This document shows, one piece after another, positions 10,078-21,519 of a stretch of 64,000 bases of DNA; within the stretch, counting starts at the first letter, position 1, and each line of letters opens with the position of its first letter. The position numbers and the translations under genes are program-made. The notes under the pieces were generated by a model that saw only the letters and a list, made by a program, of their open reading frames with translations, ran no database searches and was not told the DNA's origin. The stretch is from Xiphydria camelus (lineage: Eukaryota; Arthropoda; Insecta; Hymenoptera; Xiphydriidae), in the NCBI GenBank assembly GCA_963678675.1, contig OY783197.1, positions 15,060,402-15,124,401 of the forward strand. The letters are read 5' to 3'.

Positions 10078-10950
10078 AGCATTTATTTCAAAAACAACAC
10101 ATGTCCAAAAGTGAAGTTTTGAGAAAACTAACAAGGGGTGTTAGGTAGGTGTCCGCCTCCGATTTTGATCTCCTTGTAATATGTTGTAGTCCACTAAAAA
10201 CTAAGAGATACGTATTTTTTCTTATCGACTCTCAAAGTCTGGACCAACATCGGGTGGTTCTGCAGTATCAAGTAGAAACACCGAACCTACGGGAACGAGG
10301 TCCATGGCAAATGATTCATTATAATGAGTAATGAAAATACACGTTAACCTCTGATCATTGGGATGAAAGGGAAGGGGGTGAACTACCCCTTGAAAACCAA
10401 TTTTCTTGCCGTGATACGAAAATTGTAATTTCTATTTTGATCGAATCATTTGCATTTTGTAGAGTCTACAAAATTGCACAAACACGTGTTTTTACATTTC
10501 AACGAAATCCCGCTCTAAAGCGATTACTTACCCCATGATTCTGAACTCGATTATCGTGCTACTATAACTATAACTTTTTCTTTCCAGTGTTGCATTAGTA
10601 CTTAAATAATCGAATTTACGTCAATATTACAGATTTTAATTCCATTTTAAAATTTAACCATCGGTGCCATTAGTATACATGTACTTACATGTAGCCTGAT
10701 GAATTTCATATGCCAGATATAATAGTCTCATTTACGCCATTTCTTGGCCCGTATGATATCACGTTATCTCTCTAGCAGATTACTTTTCATTATCACGTTT
10801 CCAGCATTTAGTTCAGAGGTGTGGCTCCTAGGCCTATTTCAGCAAAAATGGACATGTGTTGTTTTTCAAGTAAATGCTTCAATTGGGTCAAAATATGGTA
10901 TGATTAACACTTTATTAATGTACTTTTTTTGGTATCTCTTTCAGGTATTT
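10078..10950. other. No gene recognised
   Basis: AT-rich sequence without supported coding frames. Short frames such as 10744-10953 have no family signature. Confidence 0.4.
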
Positions 10951-10956
10951 TAAACG

Positions 10957-11036
10957 TGTATCGCTAACGATACACCTGGCCTAGGGCGTTTTATTTTAAT
11001 GCTAAGCCGGGTGTATCCCTGGCGATACACCAATAT
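10957..11036. repeat. GTGTATCG palindromes (recur at 16503-16524)
   Basis: GTGTATCGCTAACGATACAC near 10957 is almost a perfect palindrome, and a degenerate partner lies near 11015. GTGTATCGCTAGCGATACAC recurs near 16505, just beyond the 3' end of the Harbinger pseudogene. Paired palindromes at two distant points look like matching internal or subterminal sites of one element. Confidence 0.5.
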
Positions 11037-11653
11037 TAATCGGGGTTTTTGTTGTTTCAGTTGAACCAGTAGGACTTAATAATCATTAGTTATTTTTTAT
11101 ATAAGTACATGGAATATATGAGGGGATGAGAAGCCAATGGGTCCAAGTAGAAAAACAAGTTTTCCGAGATGCTCCACATTAATAGTTATTTTCGTTATGA
11201 GGGCGCGAACGCCCGAATGACGAATTCTATTTTTTGTCACTAAGTGTCAAATACGAGGTTGACAGGGTTCGGGGTAGGGTGTTGTTCGGGGCGGGGTGTT
11301 GGCAGGGGGTTGCCAAATTACAAACAAGTATTTTTTAAAGTAAAAAGACATAAATAAAGAAACAAACAACTATAACACATTCACTGCCGCTCTAATTTAG
11401 ATACATTTTGCCCCATGCCAACTTCAAGTTAATAATTCTAACAATAACAAAATATATAAAAATCGTCAAAATTCCGAACCGCGTGCACGTTTACATCAAA
11501 GAACCTTTACTCAAGTGCCAGCCTACACATACACGTGTAACTGCAGTGCCCAGTTCAAGCCTGAATGGAATAGAACGCTTATAGGCGACAGCGGCACCCG
11601 CGCAACTCATCCGCTGACGCTTATAAGCGACAGCGACAGTGAATGGGTTAAGT

Positions 11654-14021
11654 TAAGTTAGGCGTGCCTGTGTCAGAAACCGCAGGAAGCTGGAGCGGGC
11701 GAACTGTAGGGTGCCTCGGGATGCGGTCCTGGTTGAAGGTCTCCGCAGCGCCCTAAAGACAAGCAGGAAAATATTTCGTGGGGAGATCCGGCGAGCCCGA
11801 GCGCTTGCATGGAAGAATTTGATGGATGATTTGAATATCGACCCGTGGGGCCGTGCATATAAAATAGCCATGGGCAGGCTTAGAGGAAGCACCCCATCAA
11901 CCACGGAGACCATGTCGATAGTGGACGCGAATAGGGTCATAGACGAACTCTTTCCGAGGGTCCCGGCGAAGATTTCGGTAAACGTGGGCAGGGATCCCCC
12001 ACCCCCGTTACCTGGCCCGGAGGAGGAGGACCTCGTAATCACCCAGCGTGGGATCAGGCGAGCTTTAGTCAAGCAGAAGACCAAGGCGTCGGCCCCTGGA
12101 CCAGACGGCATCCGTGCCTCTTGGTGGATACAGGGAACTGAGGGGACTCTTGTGGAGTTATCTAACCTTTATAAGGAATGCCTCAGGATTGATCGTTTCC
12201 CGAAGATTTGGAAAATGTCCAGTTTAGTTCTGATCCCCAAGGGGCACGGAGAGGAGAGCCGGGGAAAGTTCAGGCCGATATGCCTGCTCGATGACGCTGG
12301 TAAGGGCCTCGAGCTTATCATCGTCGAGAGGATCCGGAGAGCCTTTGCCCGCTTGTTGGGTGGAGGTCTCTCTGAGCGGCAGTTTGGCTTTCGACCTAGG
12401 CGATCGACGATCGACGCGATGATCGAGGCCAGGGATTTTGTGAAGCGTGCCCGGGATGACGGAGAGCTGGTTGTTGCTGTTGCGGTGAATATTCGGAATG
12501 CCTTCAATACCCTCCCGTGGGCGAGTATTATCGCCCAGATGAGGAGCAAGGGGCTGCCCGAATACCTAGTCGCAATAATCAGCGATTACCTCAACGAGAG
12601 TCATTCGTTTCCGGGGGGAAGACGGGATTGTCCACACTAGAGAGGTCAGTGCTGGTATTCCACAGGGATCGGTTTTGGGCCCCTTCCTGTGGAACATCGC
12701 CTACGATTACGTCCTTGAGGTGGACATGTTGCCGGGATGCAGTGTCATTGCTTATGCGGATGACACTGTTGTGCTGGCACGTGGCCATAACTCCCGACGA
12801 GCCTCCCTATTGGCGGCCAGGCAAGTTGGAGCGGTGGCGTACCGCATCAACGAACTGGGACTGAAGATTGCGCCGCAAAAGACCACGGTAATGATATTTG
12901 GTGGGGAAGCTGGTGGATCAGTCTTTGTTGGTGGCGAGTTGATTAAGACTCAACCGACAATGAGGTACCTGGGTGTCGAGGTTGATCGGAGGTTGTCCTT
13001 CCGCCCTCACTTCGATAAGGTCACGGTGAAAGTCAAGAGGGTTATCAAGGTACTCTGGAGCCTGATGCCCAATCTGCGTGGTCCTTGTGGAACTAAAAGG
13101 CGACTATATATGAATGTAGTACACTCCATAATGTTGTACGGAGCCCCGGTATGGAGCCCTCGGCTCAGTGCCTGGGCAAGCTATAGGAAATCACTGTTAG
13201 CAGTACAGCGTCGCATGGCTCTCCGCACGATCTGTGCGTACCGCACACTATCGTTGGAAGCTACGTTGTTGCTTGCGAGGGTCCCTCCAGTGCATCTCCT
13301 GGAGGAGTGCCTCAGGAGGGTGTACGAGAAAATTCAGGTTGTCCGTGCAACTGGAGAAGATGGTTTCGAGTCAAAAAGGGATATAGTAAAAGCAGCCAAG
13401 CTTCTTACACGCGTGCAGTGGGAGATATCATTGCAGAATGTGAATCTGCCTGGGGGTAGGGTGCGTAATGCCATCCTCCCGAACTTCAATGGATGGTTGG
13501 ATAGGAGGCATAGGTGCATGAACTTCTACCTGACCCAACTCATGGGAGGGCATGGTTGCTTCGGCGAGTTCCTCTTTAGGATTAATAGGGAGGGAACCCC
13601 ACGATGCCACCATTGCCAGGAGATTCTCGACTCCGCCGAGCACACCCTACGGGATTGCGAGGCATGGGAGGCCGAGAGGATGGCATTACGCGCAGTCATA
13701 GGTGACGATATAGATCTGACATTCCGGGCCATGTTGCCCCGAATGTTGGATAGCAAGGAGGCTTGGACGGTGGTGACAAAATTTGTGCCAAGGCTGTCCT
13801 CACACGTAAGGAGGAAGCAGAAAGAACACGTGAGAGAGAGGGGCGCAATGGCTGAGTACTGTTGTGCATACAGGTGTAGGCGCACTGGGTGGCCGGTGAA
13901 TCGAGTTAGTGGGGCTTGTCTCACCACTCCTTTGGAGTGTCTCGGTAACCGGCAGAAGCCCGGTCTTGTGCGACCAGTAGGCAGATGGCCGTTTTGCATG
14001 TGTGAGGGAATGTTAGATTAG
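11654..14021 (+). pseudogene. R1-clade non-LTR reverse transcriptase, broken
   Basis: The open frame starts at about 11654 with no ATG, so the 5' end is truncated and no endonuclease domain is present. The finger region has LIPKG...FRPICLLD and GFRPRRST. Motif A reads VAVNIRNAFN, where the family normally has a catalytic D (DIKNAFN type), so the first catalytic aspartate appears as N. A single-base loss near 12598 shifts the frame. The second frame resumes with AGIPQGSVLGP, YADDTVVLA and the thumb. It ends with a CCHC-like CHHCQ...H...C zinc motif typical of R1-type ORF2. No RNase H domain is present, as expected for this clade. Two lesions make it non-functional. Confidence 0.85.
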
Positions 14022-14660
14022 ATTAGTTTAGTGTAGTATGAAAGATGCGAATGGGTAATATGAATGTTTTTCGCGAGGGCTGGGCAGATCGGAGGCGATA
14101 GGTTGCGCTTCCCTACGCCCCTGGAGTGACCCTAGTATATGAAAGAGGGAATGTTGTGACCCTGGGAGCAGGTCTTGTGGGGTTAACCCATCACTCCATT
14201 GGGAGTGTTCCTGGCTTCCGGCTGGCACAGGTCATGACATGGCATGTTTGTTAGGAGTGAGTGTCACATTGTAGGGTTAATTTCGGAGGAGTGGTATCGT
14301 GTTGGTCTGCCAGTCGTGAGCAGTACTGCCCTCACGGCTCCTGTGCTGGCCCGGTCCTCCCCCCTTACACGAGGTCCCCCTATGGTGGTTGGCGGTAGGC
14401 CAATGCCCTATGGGCTGGCATGCTCAAGTGAGCATGGGAAGAGGTACGTCACAGTTTAACTGGTGACGTAGTACGTGGTCGCAGGCACTTAGTAGTTAGG
14501 AGAGCGACGAACTCATACCCAGTGTTGTTTCCTGCAGTCGGGCCCTTGTTGGCTGTTTCCAGGAACTCGTAACATCACCTGGGTGATGAGGACGGAGGCT
14601 AGGTTTAGTGGGTAGGGGGCCCCCGTATTGCACTAGCGGGGTGTCTCGAGTCCCACACTG
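14022..14660 (+). other. Probable 3' UTR of the R1-type LINE
   Basis: GC-richer sequence follows the stop at 14021. It has no supported gene and merges into the foldback arm after about 14660. I did not find a poly-A tail or target duplication that fixes the 3' end. Confidence 0.35.
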
Positions 14661-15222
14661 CCCGGCTTTTGCCACATTTTTCACGCACTGTGCTGGTTAT
14701 TTCACGCAATGCACGACCTTTCACAAATTGATGTGTGAAACGTGATTTCACATGCGTTGAGGACGCCCGTGAAACCGAGTATTTTGGCACTGAGTGACAA
14801 AAAGTATTTTTGTTCTTTAAAAATATCTGCAATTCTTTTATACAGCTTATACCTTGAGGCAAAGGAATTTCAGGTATTTTTAGAACAAAAATACTTTATG
14901 GAGCGTTTCGGAAAACATGTTTTTCTATTTGAACCCCTTGGCTTCTCATCCCCTCATATATTATTTTACTTAGTTCTTAGTTTTGTCAGTTTAATTTAAA
15001 ATTTGTTATTTTAAAAGTACTGTATTTTTTATAAATAAACATTTATAATCAAACAATTTCAAACCAAGAAATGGTTTTGTATTTGACTTGCACTATAAAT
15101 ACAAGTCTAAATTGAAATATAATACGTCTTTTGAAAACACCATAATATTATCTCTGACGATCAGTTCAGGCCAAAGCTCCATATACCAACGTGTTCACAT
15201 AGGCCAAAAGTTGCAGAATGCA

Positions 15223-15421
15223 ATGTCGAATATCGATACCTTACTAAGCATTGTACATTGTTCAACAGGGAGTTTTACGACAGCCGCGAGTTTTTCGAGA
15301 GAAGAAATGGGATTGACCAATGGTCTGAAAGTGAATTCTTTGATCGTTTCCGGGTGTCCAAAAACACAGCGCAGTACATTTTGCATCAAATACATAATAA
15401 TATTTCGTCACGAACAGAAAG
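15223..15421 (+). pseudogene. Harbinger transposase exon 1 fragment
   Basis: After a frameshift near 15255, this reads GVLRQPRVFRERRNGIDQWS...FRVSKNTAQYILHQIHNN. It is a second copy of exon 1 of the transposase at 16565-17702 (about 90% similar by eye). It ends at the same GTATAATTTCGCCAG donor, after which the match stops. It is an orphan 5' piece, inverted relative to the longer copy, with the foldback at 15465-16322 between them. Confidence 0.7.
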
Positions 15422-15464
15422 GTATAATTTCGCCAGCATAACATGCTTATATTAATAACACACT

Positions 15465-16322
15465 CCACAAAAAAAATCGAAAAAATGCTTCCTCTGCCCA
15501 GACCAGTATATCTATGTTTTTGGGGTCGTTGAATCCGTTTGTCTCCATCACGTCACATTTTTTTTTAATATCAAAAAACCATCAATAGATCATGATTTTC
15601 AAAAAGTTAATGGACTTAAACCAAACTCGCTATAGGGGGTTTTTTGGGTCGCTGATCACGAATCTGAAATCGGATTTCAAAAATTCAAGATGGCGGATCC
15701 AATATGGCGGACGAGATTTTTTAAAATCGACGGATTCATGCCGAATTTGGTATAAGGGTTTTTTTTTAGTCGATCATGAATCTGAAGTCAGATTTAAAAA
15801 ATTCAAGATGGCGGATCCAATATGGAGGACGAGATTTTCGAAAATCGACGGATTCATGCCAAATTTGGTATAGGGGGGTTTTTTCGATCGCTGATGACGA
15901 ATATGAAGTTATATTTACAAACATTCAAAATTTTCGAAAATCTCGTCCTCCATATTGGATCCATCTTGAATTTTTTTAATCTGACTTCAGATTCACGATC
16001 AGCGACCAAAAAAAAACCCCTTGTACCAAATTCGGCATGAATCCGTCGATTTTCAAAAATCTCGTCCGCCATATTGGATCCGCCATCTTGAATTTTTGAA
16101 ATCCGACAGATTCGTGATGAGCGACCCAAAAAACCCCCTATAGCAAATTTGGTTTAAGTCCATTAACTTTTTGAAAATCATGATCTATTGATGGTTTTTT
16201 GAGATTAAAAAAAATGTGACGTGATGGAGACAAACGGACACCGGATTCGGATTCAGCAAACCCAAAAACATAAAGATATACTGGTCTGGTCAGAGGAAGC
16301 ATTTTTTCGATTTTTTTTGTGG
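15465..16322. repeat. Foldback built from ~120-bp GGCGGATCCAATATGGCGG repeats
   Basis: The ends CCACAAAAAAAATCGAAAAA and the complement enclose 858 bp. Each arm contains about three units of roughly 120 bp. Each unit carries TATAGGGGGTTTTTT, GGTCGCTGAT.ACGAAT.TGA, AAGATGGCGGATCCAATATG and CGACGGATTCATGCC. Open frames with SDFKNSRWRIQYGG are translations of the repeat, not evidence of a gene. Related arrays lie at 35990-36310, 37200-37520 and 56210-56545. Confidence 0.8.
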
Positions 16323-16564
16323 AACTGTGTAATACAATTCAAATTTGTTAAAAAAGTTAAGTACAAATGATACAAAACTGTTTTTCTTTGCTATTGCACA
16401 TTTAAGGAAATTGCACTTATGAGGTTTTCAAAGTAAGATAGGTACTGATATATAGAAACATGTGCGCAATAGATACACCAGGCTTCTAAGCAACTTTATA
16501 TATGGTGTATCGCTAGCGATACACACACATGGCAGTTGAAATGTTAATACAAAAGAGTCCCTTG

Positions 16565-17702
16565 TTACAAAATTGCAAAGTAATCGTCGATTAATCTTGC
16601 TCTTCTCGCATTGTTGTTTTGAGCTACAATGTCTATTGGGTCATCCAGGTTGATGCGATTCATGTCTGCGATAAATTCCTCCAGTTCGTCGTCCAGAACG
16701 GGTGGCTCCGTATCGCCCTGACGGCAGGCGATATTCTGTACCACAGCTGTGGCAATCGCTTCTACTGCGGCTAACCGAACTTTTATACCCAATGCTAAAA
16801 TGGGGAAACGACGCTTCCAAACGCCAAACGTTCGTTCAATCACATTGCGCGTGCGTATTTGGGATTCATTATAAAGCTGATCAGCGTGAGTTACGGGATG
16901 GCGCAAGGGTGTCTTCAAAAACGGCCTTATACGCCGTAACCACTATCGCCAACTAACACATTTGCCCCCATCTTACCATTTTCAAAGGGTTCCTTCATTC
17001 TGCTGTTATTAAAGATGGTGGAATCATGCGATGATCCCGGTCACCGACATACTATGTTGCAAAATTTCATACTGGCATCACAAATACACAGCACACACAT
17101 TCATTGAAAAGTACCTTTTCCGGTTGCGATATATTTCCGCGTTCATTCCCCCCGGAGATTGAATCCGCACGTGTGTGCAGTCGATCGCGCCAATACAGTG
17201 CGGAAATCGTGCCTTTCTATAGAAATTGTAGCGAACTCTTGCTAATTGTTCCCGTCCAACTGGGAACTTTATGTAACGTTCGCGCAGTCCCGCTAGTACC
17301 CTAGACACCTTATGTACAATTCGTGAAGCGGTTGACTTATGGACATCTATGAAGTCGCCAACGACGATGAGCATCGAGCCCGTAGCATAATACCTTAACG
17401 TCAACAGTAGCATGTCCATTGCAGAGACTGCCATATTCCTAGGATGTGATTAATTCAATAAGCTGCCAAAGAAGCCAACTGGCGAAATTATACCTTTCTG
17501 TTCGTGACGAAATATTATTACGTATTTAACGCAAAATATACTGCGCTGTGTCTTTGGAAACCCGGAAACGATGAAAGAATTCAATTTCAGACCATTGGTC
17601 AATCCCATTTCTTCTCTCTCGAAAAATTCGCGGCTGTCGTAAAACTCCTTCTTGAACAATGTAAATCAAGTCCACCAAATCTTTATCTTCCGACAACTCC
17701 AT
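16565..17702 (-). pseudogene. PIF/Harbinger (HARBI1-like) transposase, decayed
   Basis: Exon 1 runs from the ATG at 17702 to 17494 and contains FRVSKDTAQYILR followed by a TAA. A 55-bp GT-AG intron follows. Exon 2 starts at 17438 with the family hallmark LLLTLRYYATGS, then KSTASRIVHKVS, FPHCIGAIDCTHVRIQSPGG and YRNRKRYFSMNV. The reading then shifts near 17080 and shows a stop in the position of PGSSHDSTIF. It shifts again at VGDSGYG near 16935 and ends with TRNVIERTFGVWKRRFPIL and a C-terminal helix. The DDE residues can be located (D of GAID, D of HDS, E of VIE), but two stops and two shifts make it dead. TTTATACAACTGGCCC before TAA at 17907-17925 looks like its right terminal repeat and target duplication. 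Confidence 0.85.
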
Positions 17703-17929
17703 TTTCTAAGTTAGAACTCGCAAACGTCAAACAACCCGTTTTTGAGGTTATGCACTACCGTTTAACGATAACTACAAGTTAAACCACCGAAATCCACGGT
17801 TTCCCTTGATCCGCAGTTAACTACGCGATTAACCTAACTTCGATCATTGTACAACAAACGCATGTCATATAAACCCGGTTTAACTTTTACTGAGAGATTA
17901 CTCATCTTTATACAACTGGCCCTAAGTAT

Positions 17930-18703
17930 TGTCACGTCTTCGATAGTGACAGACGACTAACAATTATCCCGTGGGTGGAAGGGGAAGGGATTACTAAAGC
18001 TAACGAATGCCTAGCTAACGCTATAAGGGGACTTTGTTCCCTTCACGATCGAGAATTCACACGAACAAGGAAAAAACGGAGAAAAAGATTAATGAACTCC
18101 ACTTACCTATTGCTCCGGAGTTCGCTCCTTTTGCTTCGGGTCTTTCTGCTCTGCTCTCGCTCTACTCTACTCAGTCTAATCCTTCCGAGGAGGGGAAAGG
18201 GGCGTCTCAGTCACTTCACCAAACTTTAACTTTTCTCGTGGTCTTTATTGATCACCTGAACTCTGAACTCGAACGAACGCGCTTTGGTTGAAAAAAGGAA
18301 AAATTCTGTCTGTCGTGGTGTCCGGGATTCCCTTTTTATGTCTGGTTAGGCTTCGCTCCGGGTGGGGATATCTCCTAATGTTTTGAAGAAGGGAAGGAGA
18401 AGGAATGCGTTGAATCATGGAGTTTCTTCCTGTCAGCGGCTGATCGATGGTCTCTTGACAAAACGGCGTCTTATTTTTCGCTGGTGCATTCCCTTTAATG
18501 CTGCGCGGGTGGCACGTGGAGGTCCTCGCGCCTTCGCCTTGCGCGAGGGTTCGTGTTACTCGCGGTGCAGTTTTGGCTCGGCGCGGAGTCGGCGTTCCGG
18601 TCTTCGCAGCGGCCTTGCTCGTCGCTATTCGATTTCCCTTATTCTATCGCTTTGTTCGCCGCTGCGTTTTATTCCATGAAAACGGCTACGTTAGGACGTT
18701 ACA
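17930..18703. mobile_element. Candidate solo LTR with 4-bp duplication GTAT
   Basis: This 774-bp block begins TGTCACGTC and ends GACGTTACA, giving the TG...CA ends and short inverted termini of an LTR. GTAT lies directly on both sides (17926-17929 and 18704-18707). It is GC-richer than its surroundings, and no internal retroelement genes lie nearby, as expected after LTR-LTR recombination. The family is not identified. It inserted one base past the Harbinger target duplication at 17923-17925. Open frames inside it have no domain support. Confidence 0.6.
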
Positions 18704-18896
18704 GTATTCAATAGTATAGAAGTATAGAAAATTGTTCATTAATTTTAATAATTATTTCGGTAATCTGTTACAATGCAACTGAAATATTACTTACTTTTTA
18801 GAATCACATCTTAACAAATTTTTAATATTTCTTTCATTTGTAGTCTTCCTATGGTATGGAGGACCTTGATCAGGACACTCTGAGCAACTGCATGAT

Positions 18897-19462
18897 TATA
18901 CCGTATGTCCCTTCCCAGACGTATCTCTTTTAAGTTTCCCTGACATTTGACTTCAGTAATGTGGACGGTGCTCAAGTCATTTATATAATAGTTCGAGTTG
19001 GCTTCAGTAGAGTGCGCTGCATAAGAGTGAGAAATGTCGAACGTCTGATTTCCGATGGCTGTCAATTCGGGAGATTGAAGTGTTTCATCTAACCTTGAAA
19101 TCGTGAAGTTTTGAATAATAGTGAATAATTTAAAGTTTTAAATAATAGTGAATGACAAATCGGATACTGATTTTTAAATATTGGGAAATTTCATCGAAGA
19201 AGCCCGAATGATTATTTCTTATCACTTCTAAAAATTATTCACTATTATTCAAAACTTCACGATTTCGAGGTTAGATGAAACACTTCGATCCCCCAAATTG
19301 ACAGCCATCGGGAAATCAGACGTTCGACACTTCTCACTCTTACGCAGCGCACTCTATTGAAGCCAACTCGAACTATAAATGACTCGAGCACCGTCCACAC
19401 TACTGAAGACAAATGTCAGGGAAATTTAAAAGTGATGCGTCTGGGAAGGGGCATACGGTATA
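18897..19462. mobile_element. TATACCGTATG-family foldback MITE
   Basis: Ends TATACCGTATGTCCCTTCCC and the complement, folding over almost all 566 bp. The same first bases, TATACCGTATGTC, start the otherwise different MITE at 31733-31882. Internal arms match 6957-7207. No coding capacity. Confidence 0.75.
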
Positions 19463-19486
19463 AAAACTACTACTGTAGTCAATGAT

Positions 19487-19813
19487 ATGCCATCGTCTTC
19501 TCATGAACGTGAACACGCTACTTTGAGGTCACCCCTGTCTACCAAACAGACGAAAACTTTAAATAACGAGACACCATCAAATTTCAAGGGATTCTTAAAC
19601 AAAGATAAGAGTCCGCGAGCGGCAGTAAAAAGACTTCAAAAGACGGAAGAGCATACGATGAAACTTGCGAGGATTACAGAAGAAGATTTAAACATCCGAA
19701 AACAATACTACGAACAAAAATTGCAATTATTAAAAAGAAAAGTTGATACTCAAGATGAAATGAAGATTATTCTCGGAAATATTTATTGTGTATTGTTACA
19801 GAAACATAAATGA
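19487..19813 (+). CDS. Harbinger Myb/SANT partner, C-terminal part
   Basis: A true ATG at 19487 opens 108 codons. The second half (EEHTMKLARITEEDLNIRKQYYEQ...) is a charged coiled helix like the C-terminus of Myb/SANT-like proteins paired with Harbinger transposases. No SANT domain is present, so this is probably the last exon of a partly deleted gene. A Harbinger transposase C-terminus lies 370 bp downstream on the opposite strand (20185-20540). This convergent arrangement fits one degraded element. Confidence 0.45.
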   Translation: MPSSSHEREHATLRSPLSTKQTKTLNNETPSNFKGFLNKDKSPRAAVKRLQKTEEHTMKLARITEEDLNIRKQYYEQKLQLLKRKVDTQDEMKIILGNIYCVLLQKHK

Positions 19814-19929
19814 ACTAAGAAATAATGCAATTATACATGTATAAACTTCTGGTTATATGGAATATGTGCACACACACACATATAAAGTATTTATATTTCC
19901 TTATAAAAAATTATCGATTAGGTGGATAA

Positions 19930-20125
19930 ATATCGAGTAAGGTCGTATGAGTCTCCGTATTGAAATGAATACCGTTCTATACGGTTCTAATATGTTTTCT
20001 GTCGTGCCCGATTAAACCCGTATTAGCAATATACCCAAATACAGGTTTAAGACGAAAACGACAGAAAACGTGTTGGAGTCGTATAGAACCGTATTCATTT
20101 TCAATACGGAGACTCATATGGTCTT
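19930..20125. mobile_element. Palindromic MITE
   Basis: TAAGGTCGTATGAGTCTCCG at the left matches the complement of the right end, ending GGTCTTA. The arms of about 75 bp share GAATACGGTTCTATACG-type sequence. No coding capacity. It lies between the Myb-partner fragment and the Harbinger C-terminal fragment. Confidence 0.65.
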
Positions 20126-20184
20126 ATCTGGCATTTATCTCCCAATATGATTATCCGCAATTTTTACAGGGTTAATTAACATTA

Positions 20185-20540
20185 TTAAAAATATGTTTCA
20201 ATAATATTACGTCGTAGACGCTCTCCAGCCACAAGTTCGGGATTTCTACGATTTCGCCTTCCTTCTTCTTGCACTTCTAATCCATCGTAATTATGGTATA
20301 TTCCAAAATCCAAATTTGCGTCGTAAGGCTCCGTTGTTGGCTCTGGCACACCGTTGTTGATGCAAATGTTGTGCAACACCATACAGGCTTTTGTTATTTT
20401 GCAGCAATAATCGGGTGCATAATGTAGCACTCAATGTTTTAATAAGCATCTAAACCGAGTCTTCAGTATTCCGTTGCAACGCTCAATCAACGAGCGAATA
20501 CTGCGATGACTCCGATTACACTGGGCAACAGTGATTTTGT
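20185..20540 (-). pseudogene. Harbinger transposase C-terminal fragment
   Basis: The minus strand reads HRSIRSLIERCNGILKTRFRC, a stop (TGA at 20431-20433), then LHYAPDYCCKITKACMVLHN and a basic/acidic tail. This is the E-containing helix and C-terminus of HARBI1-like transposases. N-terminal parts are missing: the frame runs into a foldback arm at about 20540. Confidence 0.65.
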
Positions 20541-20702
20541 TTCTCGAACCAGACCAGATGATTCTTATAGATTTATGTGCGCTACAAATGAATCTGACTC
20601 TCAAATTTGCGACGTGGGTCAGGATTTCGAGATACTTGAGGTTAAATATACGACAACGGGCTATATTGGCCATATTCACGGGTCTATTACAATGAAACTA
20701 TA

Positions 20703-20828
20703 GTATATTGTGCAACAAGGGCTGAAAGTTGGCGATTGCCGACGAGTGTGAAGTTTGCTGCCCGAGCGAAGCGAGGGCTGCAATCACACTCGTCGGCGCC
20801 AACTTTGGTCCGTGTTGCACACGATACT
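20703..20828. mobile_element. Palindromic MITE in left foldback arm
   Basis: GTATATTGTGCAACAAGG and AAAGTTGGCG at the left pair with CGCCAACTTTGGTCCGTGTT and ACGATAC at the right. The GCCCGAGCGAAGCGAGGGC centre is itself a hairpin. No coding capacity. Confidence 0.6.
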
Positions 20829-21035
20829 TTTTATAACAAGTGCACGCAAGTGGTGCTTTTCATGCTAGTTTTCAGGGACGAAAGTGAACGAAAATTCACC
20901 CAAGGGACGAAAGTGAAGCAAGTATAAACTGCGCATGCGCGAGCTCAACTTTTCTATCCTAGCGTGCAATTTGCTATTTTCGTCCAGTAAAACTAGCATG
21001 AAAAGCACCACTTTCGATGCACGTGTTATAAAAAA
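20829..21035. mobile_element. Palindromic MITE adjoining the previous one
   Basis: TTATAACAAGTGCACG and GTGGTGCTTTTCATGCTAGT at the left pair with ACTAGCATGAAAAGCACCAC and GCACGTGTTATAA at the right. Together with 20703-20828 it is absent from the opposite foldback arm, where GAAACTA runs directly into an A/T-rich stretch. Confidence 0.55.
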
Positions 21036-21393
21036 AAAAATTTTTCTTAATTGCACTTACAGCATTTGAAAGTGTCATTTTTGAACTTCTCAATACATTA
21101 CTTGATTGTTCCTAAACGATTTTGCAAAGTCAAATTTCAGTACGACAAGTCGATCGTTCAGGTCCACCGCGCCATACGCCTGTATATACCAGGCGCGTGA
21201 TGCGGTGGACCTACATGATCGACTTGTCGTACTGAAATTTGGCTTTGTAAAATCGTTTAGGAACAATCAAGTAATGTATTAAAAAGTTCAAAAACGACAC
21301 TTTCAATGCTGTAAGTGCAATTAAGAAAAATTTTTTAGTTTCATTGTAAGAGACCCGTGAATATGGCCAAAATCGCCCGTTTTTGTATATTTA

Positions 21394-21519
21394 GGGCTGG
21401 TTTTACCAACACGGTATAAACGCGGTATAGCGCTATACTGAGAATAACCAGCAATAAGCCTTATGGGTATTCTCAGTATAGCGCTATACCGCGTTTATAC
21501 CTGTTGGTAAAACCGGCCC
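21394..21519. mobile_element. Harbinger-type MITE, TTA duplication
   Basis: The 126-bp element begins GGGCTGGTTTTACCAACA and ends with the matching complement. TTA lies at 21391-21393 and 21520-21522. The left foldback arm keeps the empty site TATATTTAACC, which is reproduced exactly by removing the insert and one TTA. Confidence 0.85.

Larger units (their letters stand above)
11085..14985. repeat. Foldback arms surrounding an R1-type LINE
   Basis: Sequence at 11095-11180 (ATATGAGGGGATGAGAAGCC...) is inverted at 14905-14970. A second matching block (TTTTTGTCACT.AGTG) lies at 11230-11270 and 14760-14810. The arms thus cover at least 190 bp. The R1-type LINE lies between them. A small hairpin (14804-14897, ends AGTATTTTTGTTCT) interrupts the right arm. 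Confidence 0.6.

Noticed and set aside
15592..16129. Frames encoding SDFKNSRWRIQYGG repeats (also at 36000, 37200 and 56300)
   Set aside because: They follow a ~120-bp DNA repeat in both orientations and at palindromes. There is no start, splice or domain evidence.
18362..18719. Two GC-rich frames of 105 and 73 codons
   Set aside because: They lie in a candidate solo LTR and show no domain or codon signal.
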